Origin: JALHST01 sp963798435
GTDB lineage: Bacteria > Bacteroidota > Bacteroidia > Flavobacteriales > Flavobacteriaceae
NCBI GenBank assembly: GCA_963798435.1
Contig: CAWCTF010000008.1
Coordinates: forward strand, 1-64,000
Length of the DNA: 64,000 nucleotides
Direction of reading: 5' to 3'
Part shown: piece by piece, positions 1 through 9,950 of the stretch
Layout: every line of letters begins with the position of its first letter
Numbering within the stretch: the stretch's first letter is position 1
Notes under the pieces: model-generated
Seen by the model: only the letters and a program-made list of their open reading frames with translations
Databases searched by the model: none
What the model was told of the DNA's origin: nothing
Program-made: the position numbers and the translations under genes

Positions 1-131
1 CGGCTGCGCGCTGTGGGGTGATGGATCACGGGGTCTGGTCGCATGGCGCTACGTCTTCGGCGAACAACTGGTCGGGTATCATGCCGCGTTTGATGGATGG
101 CTGCAGGTCGTGGGCACGCAATGGGCAGGCA

Positions 132-1723
132 ATGGGGATAGTGGACGAAAAAACCAGCGAGATCAGCAAGCGGCGCACCTTTGCCATCATTTCGCACCCC
201 GACGCGGGCAAGACCACGCTGACCGAGAAACTGCTGCTGTTCGGCGGCGCCATCCAGCTGGCCGGCACGGTGAAGGGGCGCAAGGCCGCGCGCCATGCCA
301 CCTCCGACTGGATGCGGCTGGAGCAGCAGCGCGGAATTTCGGTGACCTCGTCGGTGATGCAGTTTCCCTTCAACGGCTGCATCGTGAACCTGCTCGATAC
401 GCCGGGCCACGAGGATTTCTCCGAGGACACCTACCGCACGCTCACTGCGGTGGACTCGGCGCTGATGGTGATCGACTGCGCCAAGGGCGTGGAAGAGCGG
501 ACCATCCGGCTGATGGAAGTGTGCCGGCTGCGCGCCACGCCCATCATGACCTTCATCAACAAGCTCGACCGCGAGGGGCGCGCGCCGCTCGACCTGCTCG
601 ATGAAATCGAGAAGGTGCTGAAGCTGGCCGTGGCGCCGGTCATCTGGCCCATCGGCATGGGCCGCGACCTGATGGGCACCTACCACCTGGTCGAGGACCG
701 CATCTACGTGTACGAGGCCGGCGAGCGCGGGACGCGCGGCGAGAACCGCGTGATCGAGGGCCTGATGAGCGATGCGGCCACCGAATTCCTCGGCGACCGG
801 GCCGCGGCCTTCCGGGAAGAGGTCGAACTGGTGCGCGGCGCCGCCACCGAGTTCGACCTCGAGGAATACCTGGCCGGGCGGCAGACGCCCGTGTTCTTCG
901 GTTCGGCGATCAGCAATTTCGGCGTGGAGGAACTGCTGCGCAGCTTCACCGCACGCGCCGGGGCCGCAGCCGCGCGCGACGCGCGAGCGCACCGTGCAGC
1001 CGGAGGAGCCCAAGCTCACCGGGTTCGTGTTCAAGATCCAGGCGAACATGGACCCGGCGCATCGCGACCGCATCGCCTTCATGCGCGTGTGCTCCGGGCG
1101 CTATGCGCCCGGCATGCGCTTCTACCATCCGCGCCTGGGCAAGGAGATCCGCATCGCCGACGCGCTCACCTTCATGGCCGGCGATCGCAGCGCGGTGGAG
1201 GAGGCCTGGGCGGGCGACATCATCGGCCTGCACAACCACGGCACCATCAACATCGGCGACACGTTCACCGAGGGCGAGAAGCTCGGCTTCACCGGCATCC
1301 CGAACTTCGCGCCGGAGATGTTCCGGCGCGCGGTGCTGAAGGATCCGCTGAAGATGAAGGCGCTGCAGAAGGGCCTGGACCAGCTGTGCGAGGAGGGCGC
1401 CACGCAGCTGTTCCGCCCGCTGCGCAACAACGACCTGATCCTGGGCGCGGTCGGCCAGCTGCAGTTCGAGGTGGTGGCGTTCCGCCTGCAGGACGAGTAC
1501 GGCGTGCAGTGCGCCTTCGAAGGCATCACCGTGCAGACCGCGCGCTGGGTGCACGGCGAGGACAGGAAGCTCGATGAGTTCCGCACCAAGGCCCACGACA
1601 ATCTGGCGGTGGATCATTCCGGCGCGCTGGTGTACCTGGCGCCCTCGCGCGTGAACCTGGCGCTGACGCTGGAGCGCTGGCCGGACTGACTTCAGCGAGA
1701 CGCGGGAGAGCCAGGCCGCATGA
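132..1723 (+). pseudogene. prfC: Peptide chain release factor 3, reading frame broken
   Basis: RF3 is the GTPase that removes RF1/RF2 from the ribosome after termination. The start at 132 gives MGIVDEKTSEISKRRTFAII, which matches the family's short N-terminus; the upstream in-frame extension is not conserved. Seen: P-loop SHPDAGKTT, switch region DTPGHEDFSEDTYRTL, NKLD, and later the family blocks TGFVFKIQANMDP, FMAGDRS, NHGTI and IPNFAPE. The frame changes near 965, and again near 1685 just before the C-terminal FSETRESQAA, whose stop overlaps the next gene's ATG (ATGA). Protein similarity is continuous across the shifts, so a sequencing indel is at least as likely as a true pseudogene. Confidence 0.9.
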
Positions 1724-2990
1724 ACCCGTCAGCCGCGAGGGACTGTTCGCCTCGCGGCCCGCGCTCGCGTGGGCCTTCTACGACTGGGCGAACTCGGCAT
1801 TCGCCACCACCGTGATGGCCGGGTTCTTTCCGGTGTACTTCCGCCAGTTCTGGAGCGCCGGCGCCGACAGCGCGCTCACCACCGCGCGCCTGGGCACGGC
1901 CAATTCCGTGGCGGGGCTGGTCATCGCACTGCTGGCGCCGCTGCTGGGTTCGATCGCCGACCGTGGTGGACGGCGCAAGCGCATGCTGTTCCAGTTCACT
2001 GTGCTGGGTGCCGGCACCACCTTCGCGCTGTTCTTCGTCGCGCAGGGCCAGTGGCTGGCCGCCGCGCTGCTCTATGCACTGGCGACCCTGGGTTTCAACG
2101 GCGGCGTGGTGTTCAACGATTCACTGCTGCTGGATGTGGCCGAGCCGCGCGACTACGACCGGGTTTCGGCGCTGGGCTACGCGATGGGCTACCTGGGCGG
2201 CGGGTTGCTGTTTGCGCTCAACGTGTTGATGGTGGTGAAGCCGCGGTTCTTCGGCCTGCCGGATGCAGCGGCCGCCGTGCGCTGGTCGTTCGTCACCGTG
2301 GCGGTGTGGTGGCTGCTGTTCACCCTGCCGCTGATGCGCCATGTGCGCGAACAGCCGGCGCGCGAGTGGCGCGCCGGCAGTGCGCTCGCCGCCGGCTGGC
2401 GCGAATCGGCGGCAACCGCGCGGCGCGTCGGGCGGCAACCCACGCTGCTGTGGTTTCTGGTGGCCTACTGGCTGTACATCGATGGCGTGAACACGGTGGT
2501 CAAGATGGCCGTGGACTACGGCATGTCGCTGGGCCTCGATTCCAGCCGACCTGCTCGGTGCGCTGCTGCTGACCCAGTTCGTGGCGTTTCCGGCGGCGCT
2601 GGTGTTCGGCCGCCTGGGCAAGCGCTTCGGTCCGCGCCGGGTGTGCTGCTGGGGCTCGCGGTATACGTGGGGCTCACGGTCTGGGCGTACTTCCTGGACT
2701 CGGCGCTGGAGTTCTACTTGATGGCGGCACGCTCGGACTGGTGCAGGGCGGGGTGCAGAGCCTGTCGCGCTCGATGTACGGACGCCTGGTGCCGGAGGGC
2801 AAGTCGGCCGAGTACTTCGGCTTCTACAACATGGTTGGCAAGTTCGGCACCGTGCTGGGTCCGGTGCTGATGGGCGGCGCGGCAGTAGCTGCTGGCAGCA
2901 CGCGCGGCTCCATCTTTAGCCTGCTGCTGTTGTTCATCGGCGGCGGCGTGATCCTGTGGCGCGTGACGATTGCGCCGAGCCGCGCCTTGG
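1720..2990 (+). pseudogene. MFS transporter, Atg22/UMF1 family, reading frame broken
   Basis: Twelve-helix major facilitator of the UMF1 (Atg22-like) group; the substrate is not known from sequence. The signature FYDWANSAFATTVMAGFFP sits near the N-terminus, followed by GSIADRGGRRKR (MFS loop motif), VFNDSLLLDVAEP, and near the end VQGGVQSLSRSMYGRLVP and EYFGFYNMVGKF, all typical of the family. Frame changes are needed near 1740, 2540, 2640 and 2720 to read the whole protein. The ATG at 1720 overlaps the prfC stop, suggesting one operon. The 3' end is uncertain because no clean stop follows in the last good frame, and it runs into the end of the convergent tgpA. Confidence 0.8.
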
Positions 2991-4916
2991 CACGTCGGCC
3001 AGTCGCGCAGCGTAGTCGTGCGGGCTTGCCGCCGCCGAAGCGCAGCCGCAGCGTAGTCGCCTGCCAGCCGCTCGATGTCGGCGGCCGCCTCTGGCAACCG
3101 CTGCTGCGCGCGACGGCGAATGGCATCCGGGCCGTCGTGGTCGGCCACTCAACACCCCGCCGCCGCAGCACCTTCGGAATCCATCCCATAGCCGCGCCAG
3201 CGCATCCGCCGCGGGCGCGGCTCGCGACCGGTAAGCGCGCCATCACCACAGCGCCCACAGCACGCCGGATGCCAGCAGCAGCAGCGCCAGGCCGCGGTAG
3301 TCGATGCGCTCCAGCCCGAGCTCTCCAGCAGCGCAGCTGCTTCGCCCAGGTTGTAGTTCACGATGCGCTCCTGCCAGAACTCGCCGGCGGCTTCCCAGGT
3401 GTCGCGCAGCCGGCGCAGCCACTGGCCTGCACGAACAGCCGGCCGGCTGAGCGAGGTGCCCGAATCCAGCAGTTCGATTCACGCCCCGCCGCAGCCGCTC
3501 CGGCGCGACCACGGCGGTGGGATCGACGCGCGTCCAGCCCGCAGCCTCCAGCCACACCTCGGCCCAGGCATGGGCATCGGATTGCCGCACGACGTAGTAG
3601 CCGCCCACCGGATTCCAGGTGCCGCCCAGGTAGCCGGTGACCACGCGCGCGGGATATGCCGGCTGCGCGCATCAGCGCCACATAGGCCGAGGCAAAGTGG
3701 CCGCAGAATCCCAGCCGCGTATTGAACAGCAGGTCGTCGACCGAATCGCGTTCCAGCCGCGGCGGAGTCAGCGTGTATTCGAAGCCGCCATCCTGGAAAT
3801 AGCGCAGCGCGCGCCGCGTGTAGTCGCGTCGTCGAGCCGATGCGGCGCGCAACTGCCGGGCCAGCGCCTGCGCTCGCGGATTGCGCTGCCCAGCGGCTGG
3901 GTGTCGAGCCTGCTGCCCGTCATCGACAGGGGCGCGAGGTAGCGCACCTCCAGATACGAGATGCCTTCGTACACGATGGGCGAGGTCACTTCGCGAGTGG
4001 CGAAGGCCTGGCCATCGAAGGTCAGGATAGTTGCGGCGGCCGTTGATCTGGCTCGATGGTGTCCACGCCGAACAGGTAGCTGCGCCCCGTGGGCTCGAGC
4101 ATCACCTGGTAGCGCAGCGGCGCGGCGACAGTGGCTGCGCAGGCTGGCGCACGGCCCCGGGCCTGGCGGCGGCGCCAGGTGTAGCCATCGAAGTCGTGCA
4201 GCACCGGGCCGCGCCAGTAGCGCTGCGAGGGCGGGGGCGCGGGTCCATCGAAGCGCACGCGAAACGCCACGTCTTCCGAAACCGACAGTTCCGAGATGCT
4301 TCCCGGGCTCATTTCGTCGCCGAGGCCGGTGCTGGCTTCGTCCGACGGCGGCAGTCCCCACAGTGCGCCCGGCAGGCGCGGCACGAGCACGAAGCACAGC
4401 GCCGCCAGCGGCAGCGCCATGAGCAGCGCCCGCCCGCTGGCGGCCAGCGCCAGCCGAGGCCTGGTGCCGCCTGGCTGCCCAGTGCCGCGAGCGCCGCCAG
4501 GGCGAGCCACCCGGCGACCAGATACAGCGGAACGCGCAGCAGCGACTGGCGTTCCAGGCAGGCGGCGAGCAGCAGCGCCAGCGCCACCATGGCCACCACG
4601 CGGGCATCGCGCGCGTTGCCGTACCTCCAGCAGTTTTGCCGAGCCCATGACCAGCAGCAGCGTGCTGCCCGCAGCCAGGCCGGCACCGTGCGATAGGAGA
4701 CCAGCGTCAGCAGCAGCAGGCCGAGCGCGAGCACGTGCGCAGCACCGTGCCGGGCAGTGGCAGGCGCCAGCGGAAGGCGCCAGCTGCCAGCAGAATGCCG
4801 CGGCCGCCACGCCCAGGCTCCACGGCCGGCGCGCGATCCACATGCAGCAGCACGCCGGCGGCGAAGGCCAGCAGCATCAGCGTGCGCGCCGGCGGGCCCA
4901 TGCCTGCGCTGTTCAT
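2934..4916 (-). pseudogene. tgpA: DUF3488/transglutaminase-like membrane protein (TgpA type), reading frame broken
   Basis: TgpA-type proteins have an N-terminal membrane block and a periplasmic transglutaminase-like domain. Seen on the minus strand: start MNSAGMGPPARTLMLLAFAA, several hydrophobic helices, then the DUF3488 block YWRGPVLHDFDGYTWRR and RSYLFGVDTIEP, the transglutaminase block with YTLTPPRL, LLFNTRLGFCGHFASA (catalytic Cys), DAHAWAEVWLEAAGWTRVDP (His/Asp region), and the C-terminal DAIRRRAQQRLPEAAADIER. At least six frame changes are needed. It follows DUF58 and MoxR, the usual MoxR-DUF58-TgpA order. The start ATG overlaps the presumed DUF58 stop (ATGA, 4913-4916). The 3' end is approximate. 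Confidence 0.8.
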
Positions 4917-5893
4917 GCGTGCGGCCCGCTGTGCCGAACAGCGCCAGGCGCGCCAGGCAGAGCCCGCGATGTTCGGGGCCGGCGCCTGCCACTGCTTCGC
5001 CGCCTGGCAGGCGCAGCGTCCAGCGCTGGTTCTGCGCGCGCTGCATCCACGACCCAGCGCGAAGCTGCGACAGCCGCTGCTCGGTGTCCGGCGCGGCAAC
5101 GCATCGAAGTCGAATTCGCGCGTGGCGCGGCGTGGCCCGATATTCGCGCACCAGCAGCGGTGCGCCGCGCGCATAGGCCTTCCAGGCGACCTGCCGTGGC
5201 GAATCGCCCTCGCGAAACGGCCGCAGCGCCGCCAGTTCGTCGAGGCTGCCGGCGAGCCTGCGTGAGCCGGTCTCGGGCCCGGGCAGCTCCGGCAGCGGCG
5301 CGGTCGCCTTCCGGCCGCGGATACACCAGCGTCTCCACCTGCAGCGACAGCCAGGTCCAGGTGCGAAACAGACCATAGGGCGCCGTGTGGACAGGCGCAG
5401 CACCGGTGCGCGCCAGATCCGCGCCTGCGGCGCTGAAGCCCAGCGTGCAGCTCGGGCGCCCGATCGCTGCGATCCGGATTGCGCCGGCAGCGCGAGCCGT
5501 GCGTGACGCTCCGCGCTGAAGATCAGGTCACCGGCGCGGCAGCCGTGCTGCGATGTCGAAGCGTCAATGCGACTTCGCCGCCGGCAAAGGCGGGCTCGGC
5601 GCCTGCGCCAAGCACGAGCCAGGCCCGCCAGGCCGCGCTGCGTCTGGATCATGCCGACCAGTGCAAAGCCGCCAGCCAGAAGGTGAGCAGCAGCGCCAGG
5701 CCGTTGCCGTAGTTCATGCCGGCCAGGAACATCGCGCGCGATGAGCAGGCCGAAGACCCAGCCGGCTGCGCGTGGGCAGGATGTAGATGCGGCGCGGCTT
5801 CAAGCGCAGCGGGAGCGGGTCCGGTCCCTGGCGACGCAGCGCCCAGCGCAGCAAGCGCTGGCGCGATCGTGCTCGCGCGTGGCAGGCGCGCAT
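4913..5893 (-). pseudogene. DUF58 (vWA-like) protein, reading frame broken
   Basis: DUF58 proteins accompany MoxR ATPases and are thought to have a metal-binding vWA-like fold. The start at 5893 gives MRACHARARSRQRLLRWALR, then RRIYILPTRSG and two hydrophobic segments including GMNYGNGLALLLTFWLA. The diagnostic DUF58 motif is present as LDELAALRPFREGDSPRQVA followed by WKAYARGAPLLVREY. Frame changes are needed near 5750, 5640, 5350 and 5170. It begins 8 nt after the moxR stop and ends on the tgpA start, consistent with one transcript. Whether the breaks are biological cannot be decided here. Confidence 0.78.
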
Positions 5894-5901
5894 GGTCCGC
5901 T

Positions 5902-6825
5902 CTAGCGCGGCACCGGCACCGATTCGAGCAGCGCGCGAGCATCTGCGCGCGGCGCGCGGGCCGTCGACGGCCGTTGCTGCGCGGTTCCAGGCGATGCAGT
6001 GCCACGGCGTTCCAGACCGCCTGCACATCATCGGGCAGCACGGCGTCGCGGCCGTCGAGCAGGGCCCAGGCGCGCGCGGCGCGCACCAGGCCCTGCGCGG
6101 CGCGCGGCGAAAGCCCGAGCCGGATGTCGCGGCGCGCGCGGGTGGCGGCGACGAGCTGCTGCACGTAGTCGAGCAGCGGCTCGGCGGTGTGCACGGCCGC
6201 GGCAGCGCGCTGCAGTTCGAGCAGCGCCGCCGGATCCAGCACGCGGCGCCGTGCGGCCCAGCACCACGCGGCGATCCTCCTCGCCCAGCAGGGCCCGTTC
6301 GTGGCGCGCATCGGGATATCCGAGTTCGATGCGCATCAGGAAGCGGTCGAGCTGGGATTCCGGCAGCGCATAGGTGCCGAGCTGCTCGTGCGGATTCTGC
6401 GTGGCGACGACGAAGAAGGGATCCGGCAGCGCGATGCGTCATGCCATCGACGCTGACCTGCCGTTCTTCCATCGCTTCGAGCAGCGCGCTCTGCGTGCGC
6501 GGGCTGGCGCGATTGACCTCATCGGCCAGCAGCAGCTGCGTGAACACCGGCCCGGGGCGGAACTCGAACTTCTGGTCGCTGCGGTCGAAGACGGAGACGC
6601 CGAGGATGTCGGCCGGCAGCAGGTCGCTGGTGAACTGCACGCGCTGCCAGGCAAGGCCCAGCACCTGCGCCAGCGCATGGGCCAGCGTGGTCTTGCCCAC
6701 GCCCGGCACGTCCTCGATCAGCAGGTGGCCGCGCGCGAGCAGGCAGGTGAGCGCGAGCCTGCAGCGCTCGCTCTTGCCGAGGATGATCGAGTCCAGGCTC
6801 GCAGGGCAGCGGGTAGGCTGCTCAT
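5902..6825 (-). pseudogene. MoxR family AAA+ ATPase, reading frame broken
   Basis: MoxR ATPases act as chaperones for vWA-domain partners. Seen: N-terminal SIILGKSERCRLALTCLLA, Walker A in EDVPGVGKTTLAHALAQ, QFTSDLLPADILG, Walker B region LLLADEVNRASPRTQSALL, and PFFVVATQNPHEQLGTY plus LPESQLDRFLMRI (sensor 1 and arginine finger). The C-terminus LLESVPVPR with TAG at 5902-5904 is clear. The frame changes near 6795, between about 6430 and 6340, and downstream. The ATG at 6825 overlaps the valS stop. The partner DUF58 and TgpA genes follow directly. Confidence 0.85.
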
Positions 6826-9043
6826 GGGCCCGAAGGTGTCGTAGGTCGCTGCGACGAGACCCTCCACAATTTCGAATCTGCCGTGCGAGGCTCTCGTTGA
6901 CCTTTTCAAACTGTGCAATGCGTTCGCGTTCGTGGCCACGACTTCGGGCGGCGCATGGTTCACGAAGTTGGGATTCTCCAGCTTGGCCAGCGCGCGCGTG
7001 ATTTCCTGCTGGTTCTTCTCCTGCTTGCGCTTCAGGCGCTCCAGTTCCACGGCCGGGTCGATCAGTCCCTGCATGGGCACCAGCAGCGTGAGGTTGCCGA
7101 CCACGGCCGCGGCGCTGGGCGGCGCGGTTTCTCCCGCAGCCAGCACGCGCACCGCATCGATGCCGGCCAGTCGGCCCAGCAGTGCCTGGTGGCGTTGGAA
7201 GTGTGCGGCGGCATCCGCGCTGGCGCCCTGCACCAGCGGCGCGAGGCGCTCGCGCGGGGCTGATGTCCATTTCGCCGCGGATCTGCCGCAGGCCGAGGAT
7301 CACGCCCTTCATCCAGTCCACGTCCGCAGTCGCCGCGGCATCGGCGGGGTAGTCCGCTGCGCGCGGCCAGGCGGCGCGCATGATGGTTTCGCCGGCGACG
7401 CCGGCGACCGGCGCCACGCGCTGCCAGATCTCCTCGGTGATGAAGGGCATCAGCGGATGCAGCGCGCGCAGCAGCGCCTCGAGCACCGTGAGCAGCGTGC
7501 GCCGCGTGACCGCGGCGGCGGCCTCGTCCTCGCCCTGCAGCACGGGCTTGGCCAGTTCCAGGTACCAGTCGCAGAACTCGTGCCAGGTGAATTCGTACAG
7601 CGCCGAGGAGGCGTTGTCGAAGCGGTAGTCGGCGAAGCCCTGGTCGTCGTCGGCGATGGCATGGCCCAGGCGCGAGACGATCCAGCGGTCGACCACCTGC
7701 GGCGAAACGGCGCCCGCCGGCGCGATCGGCTTGCCCTCGGTCATCAGCAGCACGAAGCGCGCGGCATTCCACAGCTTGTTGCAGAAGTTGCGGTAGCCCG
7801 CCACGCGTCCGAGTTCGAAGCGGATGTCGCGGCTCTGCGTGGCGAGCGCGGCGAACGTGAATCGCAGCGCATCGGTGCCGTGGGGCTCGATGCCCTTGGG
7901 AAACTGCTTGCGCGTGGCCTTGTCGATGGCCGGGGCCAGGTGCGGCTGCATCAGGCCGGTGGTGCGCTTCTTCAGCAGCGTCTTCCAGCGTGATGCCGTC
8001 GACGATGTCCAGCGGGTCGAGGACATTGCCCTTGGACTTGGACATCTTCTGGCCTTCGCCGTCGCGCACCAGGCCGTGCACGTACACCTCGCGGAAGGGC
8101 ACGTCGCCCATGAATTTCAGGCCGAACATCACCATGCGCGCGACCCAGAAGAAGATGATGTCGAAGCCCGTGACCAGCACATTGCCGGGATAGAAGCGCT
8201 CGAGGTCGGCGTTGGGCTCGGGCCAGCCCAGCGTGGAATAGGGCCACAGCGCCGAAGAGAACCACGTGTCGAGGACGTCGGGGTCCGCGTGAGCGCGACA
8301 TCGGCCCGTGCTTGCCCGGGCCTGTGCCCGCGCCTCGGCTTCGCTGCGCGCGACGAATACATTGCCGGGCTCGTCGTACCAGGCGGGAATCTGGTGACCC
8401 CACCACAGCTGGCGGCTGATGCACCAGTCGCGGATGTTGCGCATCCACTCGAAGTAGGTCTTCGACCAGTTCTCGGGCACGAAGCGGATGCGCCCGGACT
8501 CCACCGCCTCGATGGCGGGTCCGGCCAGCGGTTCGATCCGCACGTACCACTGGTCGGTGAGCAGCGGCTCGAGGATCGCGCCGCTGCGATCGCCGCGCGG
8601 CACCATCAGCTTGTGCTTGTCGATGCGCTCGATGGGGCCCGCGGCTTCCATCTCGGCCAGCACGACCTTGCGCGCCTGCCTCGCGCGGCAGGCCGGCAAG
8701 GCGCGCGCGGCACGTTATCGTTGAGCCGTGCCTCGGGCGTGAAGATGTTGATCAGCGGCAGGCCATGGCGCGCGCCCACTTCGTTGTCGGTGAAATCGTG
8801 CGCCGGGGTGATCTTCACCACGCCGGAACCGAATTTGCGGTCGACGAAATCATCGCCGATGACCGGGATCAGCCGGTCTGCCAGCGGCAGGCGCACGCGC
8901 TTGCCGATGAGGTGGCGGTAGCGCTCATCCTCGGGATGCACGGCGACGGCGGCGTCGCCCAGCAGCGTCTCCGGACGCGTGGTGGCGACCGACCAGGTGG
9001 CCGCTGCCATCCTCGAGTGGATAGCGCAGGTGCCACAGGTGAC
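6822..9043 (-). pseudogene. valS: Valyl-tRNA synthetase, N-terminal third missing and reading frame broken
   Basis: Class I aminoacyl-tRNA synthetase charging tRNA-Val. Seen from the editing domain onward: LWHLRYPLEDGSG, VATTRPETLLGD, VKITPAHDFTDNEVG, LTDQWYVR, WCISRQLWWGHQIPAWYDE, DVLDTWFSSALWPYSTLGWP, GFDIIFFWVARMVMF, the KMSKS loop GQKMSKSKGNVLDPLD, GTDALRFT, GYRNFCNKLWNA, and the C-terminal coiled coil with LENPNFVNHAPPEVV. About 230 residues with the HIGH motif are absent: recognisable ValS sequence stops at 9043, where composition changes abruptly. Frame changes occur near 9000, 8700, 8300, 8000, 7260 and 6920. The truncation marks a contig junction or a break. Confidence 0.9.
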
Positions 9044-9251
9044 AATCATTTTGCATGGTACTGCTCGCCAAACAGATGAAGGCGCCGCCGCTCATCTATG
9101 GCAACTATTGATGGCTTTGCAGATCCCGATAATCGCATTCTTCGGGATTCGATGGCTACCACAGTTCCCCAAATACACCTTGTTGATACTTGTACTGCAA
9201 TTAGTCGTAGCGCTGGCAGCGTTTGCACCTGTTTACTTACTTCGCTGGTAG
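9044..9251 (+). CDS. Small membrane protein, 5' end missing
   Basis: The open frame gives about 67 residues ending APVYLLRW, with two hydrophobic helices (LLMALQIPIIAFFGIRW and TLLILVLQLVVALAAFAP). Codon use and GC are intermediate. The frame stays open leftward across the 9043 junction into sequence that belongs to antisense valS, so the true start is not in this copy unless it begins at TTG 9051 or ATG 9110. It resembles small hypothetical membrane proteins of proteobacteria, but I cannot name a family. It is the first member of the same-strand series running to 13.4 kb. Confidence 0.45.
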
Positions 9252-9269
9252 CGAAATATATAATCAGCC

Positions 9270-9314
9270 ATTAACTTATATAAAAATCATTCAGAAAGAA
9301 TGAAATTAGTTAAT
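9270..9314. repeat. Nested inverted repeat, possible weak attC-like site
   Basis: Outer arms ATTAAC (9270-9275) and GTTAAT (9309-9314), inner arms CATTC (9288-9292) and GAATG (9298-9302). Two nested arm pairs with a small loop is the layout of an integron attC site, and it lies 3' of a small gene, but the outer arms only partly fit RYYYAAC/GTTRRRY. It overlaps the start of the 9300 reading frame. Confidence 0.3.
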
Positions 9315-9413
9315 AAATATAAATCATGGTGGATTGTTATTTTCTTTGGGATTGGATATGCTGTGGTAGGTATCGCATTTCCAAATCCGTCTAGTCCAAG
9401 GAGGCACAACTAA
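9300..9413 (+). CDS. Tiny one-helix membrane peptide (37 aa), hypothetical
   Basis: MKLVNKYKSWWIVIFFGIGY starts the peptide; one hydrophobic segment (residues about 11-26) and a proline-rich tail. Its TAA shares an A with the ATG of the next gene (TAATG), a layout for translational coupling. No family is recognised. The start lies inside an inverted repeat, so it could be chance; the stop-start overlap with a well-formed next gene is the main support. Confidence 0.4.
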   Translation: MKLVNKYKSWWIVIFFGIGYAVVGIAFPNPSSPRRHN

Positions 9414-9706
9414 TGTGGCGTCTTGCAGCTTGGATTGCTAGTATCATTCTTTTTGGAGTTCAGCTTTTTTATGAGCATTTTCGGTTTCATAACCCTTCCC
9501 GAAAAACTGCACTTCATGTTGCCATTGCTACTGCAATCGGAGCTTTTGGTCTTGCCGTTGCAGCAAATATCCATGCATTAAATACTGGAGGAGATAACAG
9601 TAATTTACTAATTGCGTCACTTATACTTTGGCCAGTAATTATAGGAGTGCCGGCATTTGTTGTTGCAATTATTATTGCTGCGGTGCTTGCAAGAATAAAA
9701 ACCTAA
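9413..9706 (+). CDS. Small three-helix membrane protein (97 aa), hypothetical
   Basis: Hydrophobic segments lie at about residues 3-19, 32-51 and 66-93, with a short polar stretch HFRFHNPSRKT after the first. A strong Shine-Dalgarno AAGGAGG is at 9398-9404, 8 nt before the ATG. Such strong sites are uncommon in Bacteroidota, which argues for another host for this segment. No family is recognised. An attC-like site follows 81 nt after the stop, so it looks like the coding part of a gene cassette. Confidence 0.6.
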   Translation: MWRLAAWIASIILFGVQLFYEHFRFHNPSRKTALHVAIATAIGAFGLAVAANIHALNTGGDNSNLLIASLILWPVIIGVPAFVVAIIIAAVLARIKT

Positions 9707-9787
9707 AAATAAGCAATAGTTTATTATTATTTTTTCTGGATAAAAGAAATAATTCCAGTAAAAAAATAACTATACAATAAAATTGCC

Positions 9788-9844
9788 ACATAACGTTATA
9801 AGGGATTCATGCGAAGCTTGCTATAGCATAATCCTTTGTTGTAT
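9788..9844 (+). repeat. attC-like recombination site A (57 bp)
   Basis: Left core-like ACATAAC (9788-9794), right GTTGTAT (9838-9844), inner arms GGATTCATGC and GCATAATCC with one unpaired C, as expected of attC extrahelical bases. Same length and most of the same bases as the site at 12135-12191, including AAGCTTGC and CATAATCCTTTGTTG. It lies downstream of a cassette-size gene. The core bases deviate from RYYYAAC/GTTRRRY more than in the second copy. Confidence 0.6.
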
Positions 9845-9882
9845 GTATGGTTAGCTTAATGTTCGGCAGTTGTAATAATAAT

Positions 9883-9909
9883 AAGTTTCATGTTCTGGGC
9901 TGCGGGTTA
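9883..9909 (+). repeat. Intergenic motif, copy 1
   Basis: First copy of the AAGTTTCTTGTTCTGGGCTG-type motif, 42 nt before the ATG at 9951. Other full copies are at 10758, 11588 and 12995, each 30-60 nt ahead of a gene start. A short perfect hairpin CCATTA/TAATGG (9925-9930, 9936-9941) lies between this copy and the start codon. Confidence 0.6.
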
Positions 9910-9950
9910 GCGGTAACGCCTATACCATTAAAAGGTAATGGAGATAAATT

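Noticed and set aside
946..1617. Long minus-strand open frame opposite prfC (223 aa)
   Set aside because: High-GC antisense frame; the plus strand shows clear RF3 motifs across the same bases.
2741..3640. Plus-strand 299-aa frame continuing from the MFS gene
   Set aside because: Only its first part is MFS; after about 2990 it runs antisense to tgpA, whose motifs are evident on the minus strand.
6932..7993. Plus-strand 353-aa frame
   Set aside because: Antisense to valS with all ValS motifs on the other strand; no family resemblance.
8979..9251. 90-aa frame starting at 8979 as one gene
   Set aside because: The first 22 residues are antisense valS; only the part after 9044 looks coding, so it was called as a truncated gene.
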